Made by a program: the position numbers and the translations under genes
DNA from: Diphasiastrum complanatum
Taxonomy: Eukaryota > Streptophyta > Lycopodiopsida > Lycopodiales > Lycopodiaceae
Reading direction: 5' to 3'
Assembly (NCBI GenBank): GCA_029204225.1
Contig: CM055095.1
Location: forward strand, 69,222,470 to 69,286,469
DNA length: 64,000 nucleotides
Shown: piece by piece, positions 1 to 15,234 of the stretch
Position numbering within the stretch: position 1 is the first letter of the stretch
How the letters are laid out: each line of letters opens with the position of its first letter
The notes under the pieces: model-generated
Told to the model about the DNA's origin: nothing
Seen by the model: only the letters and a program-made list of their open reading frames with translations
Database searches by the model: none

Positions 1-297
1 TACCTCCCGAAGGAGTGTTGACCAATCAGATAGAGTTGCTTCTTGGAAGCCAACCTGTATCTCTTTTTCCATACAGGGTTAGCATCAAGGAGAGGATGAA
101 ATTTCTAAGCAGTTACAAGAACTCCTTAGGATGGGCCGACATACGGCCTAGTAAGTCCCCATTGGGGAGCAACCAATCCTTTAAAAGTTAATGATTTAAC
201 CCATCAGAACAGATGTCCCTTACCTCGGATGGACGATCATATGGATCATCTGAATGGGCTAAGTATTTCTCCAAGATTGATCGTAGATCAGGTTGCC

Positions 298-1183
298 ATC
301 AGATAAGGCTTTAGGAACAAAGATGTTTCCTAAGACTGGATTTCGATCCAGATATGACCATTCTGAGTTTTTAGTGTTACCTTTGGACTCACAGAATGCG
401 CCTGCCACTTACCAGCAATGATGAACAATATACTTCGTCCATATCTAGGAAAGTTTGTGGTGGTGTATTTGGACGACACATTAATTTATAGTCAGACCCT
501 TGAGGAGCATGAAAAGCATCTTCGTATTGTCTTAGATCTTCTAAGGCAAGAAAGGCTCTATGCTAAGGAGTCAAAATGTGAGTTCTTTCAAACTAAACTC
601 AAATACCCTCGGCCATGTCATATCGGATAAAGGACTTGAAATCGATTATGACAAAGTCCGTAAGGTGCGAGAATGGCCGAGACCTTTGACAATTCATGAT
701 GTGAAATTCTTTTTGGGCTTCACAGGATTCTTTCACAGGTTCATTTTGGACTATGCCTTAATAGCATTGCCCTTGACGAACGTTCGGGGGGTGAAGAAAA
801 AATGTAGCCGTAGAAAAAGTCCATTGATAACGTGGACGAATGAAATGAATGAGAGTTTTGAGACTCTCAAGCACTGTGTTTCTACGGCTCCAATTTTACA
901 CATTGTCGATCCTAACCGGCCCTTTGTGGTTGATTCGGATGCTAGCGACTTTGTTGTTGGAGCGGTCCTTTATCAGGATGGTAGACCAGTTGCTTTTGAA
1001 AACAAGAAGCTGGATCCTGCTCAGACTAGGTATTTTACTTATGAGAAGGAGCTTTTTGCAGTCATTCACACGTTAAAAATCTGGAGGCATTATCTTTATG
1101 GTGCCAGATTTACGATAATGACTGATCAACAATCCCTTAAGTATACGGTCAACGTTCTGAACAATGCCAGCAAAACAAAGTAG
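298..1183 (+). pseudogene. Gypsy reverse transcriptase and RNase H remnant
   Basis: Polymerase and RNase H part of a gypsy pol. Residues like KIDRRSGCHQIRL before 418 match the RT region that normally reads FSKIDLRSGYHQIR. The catalytic YLDD box is in VVVYLDDTLIYS (about 463-493). RNase H-type residues follow: FVVDSDASDFVVGAVLYQ near 920-975 and the IWRHYLYG...MTDQQSLKY end near 1080-1140. A frameshift near 600 and upstream stops break the frame. The right side jumps straight to integrase, so part of pol is lost. Confidence 0.88.
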
Positions 1184-1253
1184 AAAGAGTACTCAAAGTT
1201 GCGGGTCTTCTTCATCCCTTGGAAATTCCCAGTAAAAATGAGAAAGTATCTCA

Positions 1254-2311
1254 ATGGATTTTGTGGTGGGACTCCCTAAAACTCGGAGTGATCACGATGC
1301 TATTTGGGTGGTAGTTGACAGGCTAACCAAAATGGCGCAATTTATACCAACTAAATTAACTGTCAAGGCATCTGAACTGGCCCAACTTTTCGTTGAAAAG
1401 TTGTTCAGATTGTATGGTTTGCCGAATGATATTGTTAGTGATTGTGACGCCAAGTTCATTGGCAAGTTTTGGCAAGAAGTTTTGAAAAACTTGAAACAAC
1501 CCTTAGTCTTAGTTCTTCGGATCGCCCAGAATCTGATGGCCAGACAAAACGTATCAACCAGGCGTTGGAGGATATGCTTAGAGCATATGTTTCTCACTGA
1601 CAGTCTGATTGGGAAAAGTATCTCCCTTTGGTTGAGTTCTCGCACAATAGTGCTAAGCATTCCGCCATCGGATTCAGTCCTTTTATGCTGATGTATGGCT
1701 TTCAGCTGCGTTCTCTAGTTTCGGTCAGACTCAAAGGTCTCAAGGTGCAAGATGCAGTAGATTTCCTGCAAGATATGCAAGAAATGCTACTAGTGGCCAA
1801 GGAAAGCATGAAAACCACTCAGGATAGAGCTCAGTTTTATGCTAACCATGGTCATTCACCTTGGGATATTGAGGTCGGAACTTGGGTGTATCTTAAAATC
1901 CCTAAGGATTCGAAGGTACTCCGGACGGGAAAATGTCATAAACTATCTCCTCGACATAGCGGACCTTATAAGGTTGTAAAGAAAATCAACCCGGTCGCGT
2001 ATCAGCTAGATCTTCCAATTGGGGTTAGGGTTCATCCTGTTTTCCATGTAAGTCACTTAAAAGAACGACTCAGTAGGAAGGATTTCCTAATTCCGGAAGG
2101 TAAACTAGTTGAGCTCGAGGATCTATCTACCTTTGTGCCTAATATACTTGAAAAAGTTGTTGACGTTCGTCGTCACCAATCGAGAAACCGTTTGGTTTCT
2201 GAGTTTCTAGTACATTGGAAAGGTAAGACAGATGATGAGGACACTTGGGAGAAAGAGAGCTTTTTAAGCCTGAACTTCCCTGGCTTGCTCCCATTAGGAG
2301 AAGACTCTTAA
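1254..2311 (+). pseudogene. Gypsy integrase core and C-terminal chromodomain remnant
   Basis: The first segment has the integrase core with MDFVVGLPKTRSDHDAIWVV, containing the first catalytic Asp, and IVSDCDAKFIGKFWQE around the second. A frameshift near 1490-1630 destroys the glutamate region. The second segment (1628-2311) has the integrase C-terminal part with HPVFHVSHLKE near 2031-2063, then a chromodomain with FLVHWKGKTDDEDTWE near 2203-2250. In this family the chromodomain steers integration to heterochromatin. The stop at 2309-2311 directly precedes the polypurine tract. Confidence 0.88.
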
Positions 2312-2323
2312 AGAGGGAGGGAA
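2311..2323 (+). other. Gypsy polypurine tract
   Basis: The purine run aagagggagggaa follows the pol stop and touches a TG dinucleotide that would open the 3' LTR. This is the expected plus-strand primer position. Confidence 0.7.
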
Positions 2324-2514
2324 TGTTACATACCCATAAGGGTACGCAACAGAAAACTTGAGGTGACGGTCTCAGTTATGGGACAGAACAGTAATCTGGA
2401 GCTAAAGGTCTTTTGGGTGCCACATGTGAATGTCTCATTGGCACGTGGTGACTCGTTGTTATGGACCCGCGTTAGTGTGCACAACTGTCATGTGTCGTTG
2501 GTCAAAGAAAAAAA
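2324..2514 (+). repeat. Truncated 3' LTR of the gypsy element
   Basis: It starts TGTTACATACCC right after the purine tract, as a gypsy 3' LTR should. It is cut after about 190 bp by the copia remnant, whose RNase H sequence is recognisable from about 2515. No second copy is in the window, so the boundary rests on position and the TG start. Confidence 0.6.
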
Positions 2515-3964
2515 TAGTATCTTGCTTTTTGGAAAGCCAAGACACTATGCCATTGCAAAGGAAGGTAACAAAAGCACTTGTAGACCTCCTATCCACCTTA
2601 TCACCTGCAAAATCAGCATCTGAATATGCCCTTAAGGCAAGATTAGATCCATCATATAAAATGCCAAAGTTCTTGGTGGCCGAGATGCACCTCAACACCC
2701 TTTTTGCATTTTTCCAATGACAAACCAGTGGATTTTGCATAGATTGGGTTAGTTTACCTACACTATAACTAAGATCAGGCCTAGTTATAGTAAGATAGAT
2801 CAAGGAGCCTACAAGTCTCCTATATAGTGTGATGTCCTCAAAGGATGCTTCGTCATCACTATTGGAAACTTTTACATTTTGCTCCATAGGAGTTTCTACT
2901 CCTTTACAATCTTTAATTTTAAACTTTTCTAAGATAGAAGAAGCATATTCGGATTGACAAATAAAACTCAAATCCTTGCCACTTGAAACTTCTATTCCTA
3001 ATATGAAATAAAGATTACCAATATCCACCATCTTAAACTCCTTAAACAATGCTACTTTCACTTCATGTATACCAACATGATCATTTCCATTAAGGATAAT
3101 GTCATCAACATACAAAATGAGAATGATGATCTTACCATCATTGAATCTTACTTACAAAGAAGGATCATAAGCACTTACAACAAACTTAATAGAGTTCAAG
3201 AAAGTATTCAACCTAGAGTACCAAGCTCTAGGTGCTTGCTTAAGCCCATAAAGGCTTCTTAGCAACAAACACACTTTTTCCTCTTGATCTTTTTTTATGA
3301 AGCCCTCGGGTTGCCTCATGAAAATCTCCTCTTCCAAATATCCATTGAGAAAAGCATTAGTCACATCAAGTTGAAATAGAGGCCAATTGAAAGTAGTTGC
3401 AAGAGAAATAACCAACCTTATGGAAACGAGCTTAGCAACAGGAGCAAAAGTTTCATCAAAATCTACTCCCTTGGTTTGCAAGAACCCCTTTGCCACTAGC
3501 CTTGCCTTGTGTTTGTTGATGCTCCCATATTGATTGTACTTCAACCTATAGATCCATTTGCACTCAAGTGGCTTTCTTCCATGAGGAAGATCCACAAGCT
3601 TCCATGTATGATTCTCCATAAGAGCATCATACTCCTTTTGCATGGCATCCCTCCATTCTTGTGACTCCATAGTTTCTTCAAAGCAACTTGGCTCATTAAA
3701 CATAGAAGTTAGAAAAGTGTAAGAGGTAAGTGAATGTAGATCTTCCCTTTGTTCACCTTTGTCAACATAGGTGAGCCTTGAGGGCTCGGCCTTCCTTCTT
3801 GTAGATCTCCTTGGAGTCCTCGGATCTTGAGATGGATCTTCAAGATCTTGATCACATGTAGGCTCCTCCTCAAACCTTACAATATCCTTGACATAAGATG
3901 GATTAGAAGCTTTCTCATTCAACTTATAGTAGTTACCTTCATCAAAAGGAACATTTCTACTCAC
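2515..3964 (-). pseudogene. Copia A reverse transcriptase and truncated RNase H
   Basis: The right segment (3152-3964) carries the RT fingers and palm: ETFAPVAKLVSIRLVISLAT, QLDVTNAFLNGYLEEEIFM and [15 protein letters not shown]. The left segment begins in the YVDD box (MYVDDIILNG) and runs into RNase H with YSDADFAGDKVDRRSTSAF and VSWLSKKQDTI, where it is cut. A frame break near 3115-3152 separates the palm halves. The upstream acidic linker and the KCKWIYRLKYNQYGSINKHKARLVAKG segment positions are normal. Non-functional because of the frame break and lost C-terminus. Confidence 0.9.
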
Positions 3965-5145
3965 TAAAATCTTTTTAGTGATTGGATTATAGACTCTATA
4001 TCCTTTGCCATTTTCAGCATAACCAACAAAGATCTCCTTTAAAGAAGTAGGGTCATCATTTTTTCTTGTATCTAATGCTTGAAAAACATAGCAAGTAGAT
4101 CCGAAAATTCTTAGATCTTTAAGATTCGGCTTCTTACAAAATAGAGCCTCATAAGAAGTTATGCCTCCAATGGGCTAACATGGCAATCTATTACATAAAT
4201 AAGTTGCACAAATAATAGCCTCTCCTCAAAAGGACTTAGGTAGAGATGCATCTAACCTCAAAGCCTTAGCACACTCACAAAGTGTTCTATTCATCCTCTC
4301 GGCTATACCATTTTGTTGAGGACTATAAGTACATGTAAGTTCTCTCTTAATGCCATTGGATTTACAAAACTCTATCATCTTGGTGGAGATATACTCTCCA
4401 CCATTATCACTCCTCAATACTTTAATTCTAGCATCAAGATGATTTTCAACTAGAGTTTGAACTTAACAAAAGCTTCACACACTTGACTTTTGGAACCCAA
4501 AAGATCTAATGCTTTTGTAGATCTAGTGAAAGAGTTATCAAAAGGTAGCTTGTGTGCCTTTGAGAGGCTACAAGCTTCACAACTTTTTCCACACTTTGAG
4601 AGTGTCTTTGGAAGGCCGAGAGCAAGATCCTTGGTGCATAGCATCTCCATAGATTTGAAGTTGGGTGGCCCAACCTCTTATGCCAAAGCTCCACTTGATT
4701 GAGCTCCTCCTTCACCATGTTCACACTTCCAAGAAAAACATTAGCATCTAGCGTAAAAAGCCTTCCTTGCTTGAATCCCTTTACAATGCAAGTATTATTC
4801 ATCATTATGGAGCAAACACCGTGGCTTAAAATGGACATCTAAGCCATCATCCATCAATTGTCCTACACTTAACAAATTCTTAGTGAGTGTAGGAACATAG
4901 AGTACATTATCAAGATCTACTCTTTTAGAGGATCCAAGACTTAAGGGAATAGTTCCCACTCCATCTATTCTACATTCTTGATCACTTGCTATTAGAATAG
5001 ACTTTTTACAACCTACAAAAAGTACCAGGGTTGAGAAAAAATCCTCTTGGAATGTCATGTGGGAATTAGCCCCACTATCAATCCACCATGTGTCATTGGA
5101 ATAGCTCTTGGATGTTGATGTAGAAGCCATTAAGGATGAATCCAC
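3965..5145 (-). pseudogene. Copia A protease and integrase
   Basis: Protease: WWIDSGANSHMTF near 5060-5090 holds the aspartic DSG triad. Integrase: ELWHKRLGHP with the two zinc His near 4680, a CEACSLSKAHK Cys pair near 4575, and MRSDNGGEYIS with QQNGIAERMNRTL near 4260-4417 holding the second Asp and the Glu. The stretch around the first catalytic Asp is damaged or missing near 4440. The GKP-type C-terminus with IFVGYAENGKGY lies near 4000-4060. Several frame changes make it a pseudogene. Confidence 0.88.
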
Positions 5146-6017
5146 TTCATCCTCATCTTCCTCAAGAGTGAGGTTGCCTTGTTTGCTCTCTCCTTGTGCA
5201 TTCTTCTTCTTAAAACACTCGGATGCAAAGTGCCCCTTCTTTCCACAAAAGAAGCACTTGAGTTTGGCTTTGTTCTTATTTCCACCTTTGGAGCTTGATG
5301 GTTGATCATCATTCTTGGTCTCCTTGTGTTGGATCTTCTTCTTTGACTTTGCCTTCCCTTGCTTGAGAAGTTGTCCTTCTCATCACCATCATGCAACTTC
5401 AAGAATCCAATCCTTTGCTTGACATGAAGGATCCTACTCTCCTCGGCCACAAGCATAGTCTTGTCAATGGAAGGTAGTGCATCTTGAATAGCAAAGCTTT
5501 GTACAAGATTGGAGAACTCATCTCCAAGACCATTCAAAATGATTTGAACAAGTTCATCATCATGAATACCCTCACTAATGATGGAAAGTTCTTTGTTGAG
5601 AGATTTTATTCTCAAGACATACTCTTGAGCACTCTCTTCACTCTCTCTAATGCTTTGAAGAACTTTGTTTCTCATCATAAGCAATCTAGAGGTATTTTTG
5701 GATTCGTAAATCCCTTTAAGGTATTCTCATGCCTCCTTAGCCGAGGTACAAGATGCCACTTCCTTTAGAAGCTCATTACTAACATTCATTTTCAAGAAAT
5801 GTAATGCTAGTCTAGCTCTCTTTTTGTACCTCACTAGAGCTTGTCCTCCTTGAGGTTCTTCTTCCTCTCTTATGACAAGATCATACATATCTTGGAGCAC
5901 AAGTAGAGACTCCATTCTTACTTTCCAAGTTGAATAATTATTAGAATTTAGCCTTTCACTAGCCTCAAGAAGATAGGCTCCAATTGAACCCATTCTATCT
6001 AGTAACAAGTACAACAA
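5108..6017 (-). pseudogene. Copia A gag
   Basis: The N-terminus (5727-6017) contains LEASERLNSNNYSTWKVRME, the standard copia gag start, but has no secure start codon. The middle (5370-5700) has VLRIKSLNKELS and IILNGLGDEF. The zinc knuckle C-X2-C-X4-H-X4-C (CFFCGKKGHFASEC) is near 5210-5255 in another frame. A stop or gap near 5700-5727 and a frameshift near 5370 break it. Confidence 0.88.
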
Positions 6018-6466
6018 ATGTACTATTCAAAGGCTCTCCCTTCACTCTTTCTCAGAATTTAGCTACAATGCTACTCTCTTGAATCTCATAAGACTCAAGA
6101 AGCAAGATCTATAATGATCTTGAACTCAAAAAGATTTGGGAAAGAGTATTCTACACAATCTATTCACTTAGAAACTTGGATTTGATTCTTGGAAGTGCCA
6201 ATGCCTTCCTATGGTGTTTAGAATGGTTTTAGTTTCATTCTTGAACTAAAAAACATAAGCCGCAAACTCTCTCTCAAGGATTTGTAGGTTTAATAAGCTT
6301 CTAACACCATTCACTCATCAAATCTATAATGGACTTTCCACACTAATCTGAACCTCAACATTACAACTAAACTATTAGAAAAGGGCGACCTTCTTCAAAA
6401 TGAATCTAGCACCAATGCTTTCACCAAAATGAAGATTTTTGGATCATCAACTAAGCTCTTTGACTT

Positions 6467-6479
6467 GGCTCTGATACCA
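6467..6479 (-). other. Copia A primer-binding site for tRNA-iMet
   Basis: The minus strand reads TGGTATCAGAGCC directly after the CA end of the LTR. This is the usual plant copia site complementary to initiator methionine tRNA. Confidence 0.85.
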
Positions 6480-6790
6480 TGTCAAAGTTTGTCGATATTG
6501 AGGCAACCCTAAGGTAGTTAATAAGTGAGAGGGATTTGACACCCTACGTGTATAAGTCCAACCCGATGATCACATAGTTATTTGATTAATTAGAAGTTAA
6601 TAAAAGGACTTTAGACCTTTTTGCAAGACTTTTAATGTCGCAAGGTCTAATAGTCAAGTTAGTAAAGGGCTCCCTCCAAAATTCAAATTTTCAAATAATA
6701 AGGGAGGTAAAGATTGACCAATAGGATTTGAGGCCAAAGTCCTAAAATCCACTATATATAGTGGTGGTTTCAAGTTATTTTGTACATATT
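6480..6790 (-). repeat. Copia A 5' LTR, downstream part with TATA box
   Basis: The plus strand begins TGTCAAAGTTTG next to the primer site, so this is the 3' end of the 5' LTR. The palindromic box CCACTATATATAGTGG at 6751-6766 is the likely element TATA. The upstream end is not resolved and may extend into the microsatellite beyond 6942. An inverted copy of about 6570-6770 occurs at 10792-10977. Confidence 0.65.
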
Positions 6791-6939
6791 CACTTTATTT
6801 CAATACAAGCAAGTTGATCCTCTTATGGAATGGATATGGATTTTCCTTGCTCTTATTCTTTCCTCCTCTATCTCTCATGCTTTCTTTGGATTTGCTAATT
6901 GTTGGAATTGATGCTTGTTGGAGTTTATCTTTATTATAC

Positions 6940-8859
<1,920 letters not shown>

Positions 8860-9429
8860 TCACTTTGCAGACAGTCCACCATCGCTCTTACAACCGCATG
8901 ACTCACAAAAAAAAATATACAAAAGAATGTTGATGTAGCGCGTGGCCACGTCTTTATGAGGAACAACTGCTAGTCGCCCACAATAGCTTAGATTATCACC
9001 ACAATTTAGCGCTCTACTTCCATTCTGGAAATCATTAATCATGCATGTTTTTTTCATCAAGAGAGTGCACCAATGACCATGAGTAGGTGAGTACATCAAT
9101 GATGCAAATCTAGCACCACATGACTCTATAAACCAAGTAGGTTGTATTAGTCCATCTTCAAGATCTACGTGACACAAGAAAATGGCTATGAATTCACCAA
9201 AAATTGACAATCTCCAAGTATTGGCATCAAGTAGCTCAACACTTGAGAACTTGATCATGGATGAGTGATATAATGAACCTCCAATAGCTTCATTTCCATC
9301 AGCAAAACCAGCCAAGAATGCTAGTACAACTCCAACAATAAGATATTGCAAGACAATGTAGCTAGTTTGTCCATATCTTGACAATTTGCATACATTCACA
9401 TGAAATAGCTCAAACATGAGATAGAACAA
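8860..9429 (-). CDS. Unrecognised 189-codon ORF
   Basis: A single open frame that starts at an ATG and ends just before a TIR element. It has one hydrophobic stretch near residues 25-42 (LIVGVVLAFLAGFA) and a cysteine-rich C-terminus. I recognise no domain. Composition is like the surrounding non-coding DNA, so it may be a chance ORF or a fragment of a host or transposon protein. Confidence 0.2.
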   Translation of the reverse strand: MFYLMFELFHVNVCKLSRYGQTSYIVLQYLIVGVVLAFLAGFADGNEAIGGSLYHSSMIKFSSVELLDANTWRLSIFGEFIAIFLCHVDLEDGLIQPTWFIESCGARFASLMYSPTHGHWCTLLMKKTCMINDFQNGSRALNCGDNLSYCGRLAVVPHKDVATRYINILLYIFFCESCGCKSDGGLSAK

Positions 9430-9449
9430 GTAAAGTAAACGTGAACAAC

Positions 9450-9806
9450 CATTAGAGGAGTTCTAAATCCAAAAAAGACCCTTTGTAAAGATTCTTTTTA
9501 TATTTTTTTCTCAAATTTTTCTTATACATTTAAAACACTCAAATTTGAAATCTACGTAACGTAACTTTTTGAGTCCACACAAAAAATGGCATAACTTTTT
9601 ACTGGTAAGTTCGAATTAAGTGGAGTTTGGTGCATTGGAAAGTGCTCAACAAGGACTTTCCAATGATATGTCAGATGACATATTCTGAGCTATGATTAAA
9701 AAGCTATAGCAAGTCAAATGTATTAGTGTTATAATATTTTAATAATATAAAAGGCATCTTGCACGAATTCTTAAAGGGTCTTTTGGAGCTCAAAACTCCC
9801 CTAATG
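9450..9806. mobile_element. Short TIR element (MITE-like), 357 bp
   Basis: The ends are imperfect inverted repeats of about 35 bp. The left starts CATTAGAGGAGTTCT and reaches AAAGACCCTTT; the right mirrors it as AAAGGGTCTTTTGG...CTCCCCTAATG. The interior is AT-rich and non-coding. The same terminus recurs at 22463 and 34843, and the subterminal word GAAATCTACGTAACGTA is shared with the 34843 copy. No clear target duplication flanks it. Confidence 0.7.
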
Positions 9807-10219
9807 ACCTCCTTTCTGCTCCTTTGACCTTAATTGAGTTTAAACACTCTTGCAAAAGTAGATCCAAAACATCTTTGCCAAATAATCTTCCTTTGATGCT
9901 CTTGATTAGCTCCAAATTGCCACCTTTCCTTTTGTGTTGTTGAAGCCCTTTGAGACCAACCTCTTCATATATCATCTTGTAGCCTCCAATGAGACCTTCC
10001 TAATGCACCAAAAGTCATCTCATTCCAGTAAACCAAGTGTGAAATCGGAATTGATCAAGGATATAAACTTATATTGAGTTTTGACCTACAAAAGATTAAT
10101 TCTACACATGCAAAAATGCTGATTTTTGAGTAGAGATCAATCTAGCATGCTCTAGCATTGGTATTTCCTCCAAATCCTTGCTAAAGATGGATGATCCTTT
10201 CGTAACCTAAAACACAATA
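9807..10219 (-). other. Decayed leader of a minus-strand copia
   Basis: It lies between the TIR element and a copia primer site and LTR. It carries a short minus-strand ORF (9790-9975, LQQHKRKGGNLELIKSIKGR) that I do not recognise. The position fits an untranslated leader or gag-start remnant whose coding part is gone. Confidence 0.35.
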
Positions 10220-10231
10220 GCTCTGATACCA
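10220..10231 (-). other. Copia B primer-binding site
   Basis: The minus strand reads TGGTATCAGAGC immediately beside an LTR that opens TGTGAAGGATTTC on the plus strand. Confidence 0.8.
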
Positions 10232-10772
10232 TGTGAAGGATTTCAGATCATTCAAGATCCAATCCATGTCCCTGATCTTTGGTTACAAAAAGGAGCAAAC
10301 CAACAATCCTGCCAATGTAGAAAAATCAGCATCTACATACAAAATGAGATGCAAACTCTAAGAGATACTGATCAAACATGAACCAAAACATAAAATATAG
10401 TTGTTGTCCGTACAATTACAGTACCCTACTAGATTTCACATGGGTAAAACCGAAAATAGCAATAAATGATCATTCTACACATAAGATTGCAAGATATCAT
10501 CAAGAGAGTGCCACTTGGCCACTTGGCTTTCCCTCCAAAATGTAAACCCTACTATTTTGGGGTCTAGATTCAATGTACCCAAAGTTTAAATTTGAATCTC
10601 TCTCAAACTCGACTACCAACTATCCCACAGTTTCAAAAAATGTTTATTGAATGTATTTTAAACTAATATAACTTCAAAAAGTTTATCTCTAAGTCTAAAA
10701 TGAGTTTTGGCCTCATATTGACAATTACCAAAATATGACTAAACTAGACTAAACTAGTTGAAATCTCTCACA
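10232..10772 (-). repeat. Copia B LTR (TGTGAAGG...CTCACA), 541 bp
   Basis: TG...CA termini beside a primer site. It is clearly related to the LTR at 40679-42441: shared phrases include 'gatctttggtta', 'aaaatcagcatctaca', 'gagatgcaaactcta' and 'gattgcaagatatcatcaa'. It is more distantly like the LTR at 31703-32336. Confidence 0.75.
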
Positions 10773-10791
10773 GAAATGAACTACAAAGTAT

Positions 10792-10977
10792 CACTATATA
10801 TAGTGGATTTTAGGGCCTTGGTCTCAATTCCCAGTTTCTACATCCCATATTATTTGAATTTCGAAAATTGGAGGGAACCCCCTTTTATTCACTAACTTGA
10901 CTATTAGGCCCTGCGACATTTCATTCTCCCATTTGGCCTAAAGTCTCTTTTATGAACTTCTAACTGATTTAATGTGC
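10792..10977 (+). repeat. LTR fragment, inverted copy of the copia A LTR
   Basis: The reverse complement matches 6570-6770 with scattered differences: CACTATATATAGTGG, then 'attttagg', 'aattggaggga' and 'cttgactattag' in matching order. It keeps the TATA palindrome but lacks both LTR ends. Confidence 0.75.
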
Positions 10978-10979
10978 AG

Positions 10980-11700
10980 ATAGAGAATGTCAGATTGAGT
11001 CTAGTGCAAGTGCAAACCGTCAGGTACATGAGACCTCCGATCAGATTTTGGTATGGTATTTTCTCCATCTGTTGTCTCTCTTCTTCTGTTCTCGAACAGT
11101 CTTGCTTCAACAATCTGACTCCAACTATCGTTGGTGTGGCTTTTTCTTTGCAGTCAATCATTCGGTACTGCTTTAATACTCCGATTGATTCAGGTGCATG
11201 AGCCTTCTTGTTTGGTCTCTTTTGATTTGTAGCCCTACACATTTTGTCGCTTCTCCCAAATCTATGATTTCATAACTTGCAAATATCTGACTATTTGTTT
11301 TGTTGATTAATATCAAACAATTTTGTATCATTAAAGAGTCATCTACAAAAATTGTCAGAATCACAAATTTATTTTCTTACTTTTTATATGTACATTACAG
11401 TCAGGTGTTGTACTAGTAGATCCTAGGGACTTCATAAGATTTTCAAGCTCCTTGTACCAAGCTCGTGATGTCTGCTTGAGACCATAGATACATCGATGTA
11501 GCCGACAAGCGTACTCCCGATTGTTCAGGTCTTTAAATCCTTCAGGTTTGCTTCATAAAGATCTCTTCCTCTAGGTCTCCGTGGAGAAAGGTAGTTTTGA
11601 CATCGATATGGTGTACCTCCAGATCATATTTTGTCGCATAGGCGAGGACTAGTTGAATACTCGCCATCTTGACCATAGGGGAGTATGTGTAGAAATAGTC
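10980..11700 (-). pseudogene. Copia reverse transcriptase and RNase H scrap
   Basis: Minus-strand segments read FVDDSLMI (YVDD box, near 11340), DLGEATKCVGLQIKRDQ, and the YQNLIGGLMYLTV start of the RNase H linker. Further right, near 11560-11690, residues equivalent to SPMVKMASIQLVLAYAT and the HHIDVKTTFLHGDLEEE box are readable between stops. Multiple frame breaks are present. The left end runs into the LTR fragment. It differs in sequence from the other copia lineages here. Confidence 0.8.
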
Positions 11701-13964
<2,264 letters not shown>

Positions 13965-14800
13965 ACTTTCATGAGGTGAACAACTCAAGGTTGAGTTTGA
14001 TAGCAACAAATGTCTCGTCAAGGACATCAAGAATCACTACAAAGTGATTGCTACAGGAGCTAGAGTCAACGAGAATCGACTCTACAAATTGAATGCGAGA
14101 TCTTTTACTCAAGTTATGGTAAGCACTGTTGATAGTCAAAGTGATCTTTGGCATCAATGATTTGGTCATATTAGTGTTCAAAGTTTACAAATTCTGAAAA
14201 GAGGTAATCTAGTGATTGGATTGCCTGATATTTCTTTTGAAGGAAAAATCTGTGAAGGTTGCATTTTGGGAAAACAACACACAGAGAGGTTTCCCAAAGT
14301 GGAGCAAGGAGAGTCAGTGGCATCCTAGGTCTTGTCCACAGTGATCTATGTGGACCAATGCAGACTAGATCTCTTAGTGGCTGCTATTACTTTATTATCT
14401 TTATTGATGATTATAGCAGATGCATTTGGATTTATCATCAAAATACATTATCGCTTTGTTCGAGAGAAAATACTTCATGGAACCATTGATCTTGTTTTTT
14501 GTAAATTTGAAGATCAAATGACAGATATTTTTACTGAGTCATTAGGTAGATGTAAATTTGAAAAGTTTCGTACTTTATTAGGAATAGAAGAATGTAACTT
14601 TATCATTGAGAGAGAGTGTTAGAAACCAACGATAAACTTGTTATTGTTTACGATTTATTGTTGACAGCTGTTACCAGTTGTAAGTAGTTGTAGGCTAATC
14701 TATAGTCAACTACTACTTTTCTCTCTCACTCTCTCTCTATATTCAGGGTTTATTGTACTCTCTTTCTCTTGGTGATTGCTTATGGTGATTGAATCATAGT
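13965..14800 (+). mobile_element. Internally deleted copia with 3' LTR
   Basis: Integrase sequence (SDLWHQ*FGHISVQSLQIL near 14140, then LGLVHSDLCGPMQTRS and IDDYSRCIWIY near 14320-14445) is joined near 14450 directly to the RNase H tail FVREKILHGTID...DQMTDIFTESLG. RT and most RNase H are missing. A purine run ends at 14616 and an LTR opens TGTTAGAAACC at 14617. That LTR is interrupted or abutted by the next element at about 14803. Confidence 0.8.
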
Positions 14801-14802
14801 GC

Positions 14803-15182
14803 TGACAAATAAAATGCGACTGTCTGCATAAATACAAGTAGATTTTCACAGGCAAAAAATGTGAAAAAAAATGCGACACTGTGTTTTTACACGTGATTTG
14901 TGACAGGCGAAAAAGATGACGTTGCCCTCCAAATGCTAAAGGTGCCCTTATAGAAGAAGCGAAGGTACCCTATAAATCAATTTTTAAGGCATTGTCAAAG
15001 TATCGCATTTTTCGCATTTTTACCAACGTTATTTTTCGCGAAGGCTGACGTCGCAGCCTTCTCACGCTCATCCCATGCAACTATGCAATTAGATTTGACA
15101 GCAACAGCAACCACCCATGATCTCTCACAGACAGCACATCCACTTTGTACTTTCTCCATCTGCACACCTGTAAAAAAAATTA

Positions 15183-15234
<52 letters not shown>

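Larger units (their letters stand above)
1..2514 (+). mobile_element. Decayed Ty3/gypsy chromovirus, 5' part missing
   Basis: The order reverse transcriptase, RNase H, integrase, chromodomain, polypurine tract, LTR start is that of a plant chromovirus. The left edge of the window cuts the element, and the fragment ends near 2514 where a minus-strand copia begins. Reading frames are broken repeatedly, and the zinc-finger half of integrase between RNase H and the integrase core (about 1184-1253) is deleted. Family identity is clear from the motifs; it cannot be active. Confidence 0.9.
2515..6479 (-). mobile_element. Decayed Ty1/copia element A, 3' end missing
   Basis: On the minus strand the order is primer-binding site, gag, protease, integrase, RT, RNase H, as in Ty1/copia. 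The 3' end is lost inside RNase H at the gypsy junction. Several frameshifts and stops separate the open segments. A partial 5' LTR sits to the right, from 6480. Confidence 0.92.

Noticed and set aside
9450-9806. TA or TTA target duplication at the small TIR element
   Set aside because: The candidate bases belong to the inverted terminus itself; the flanks beyond CATTAG/CTAATG do not match.
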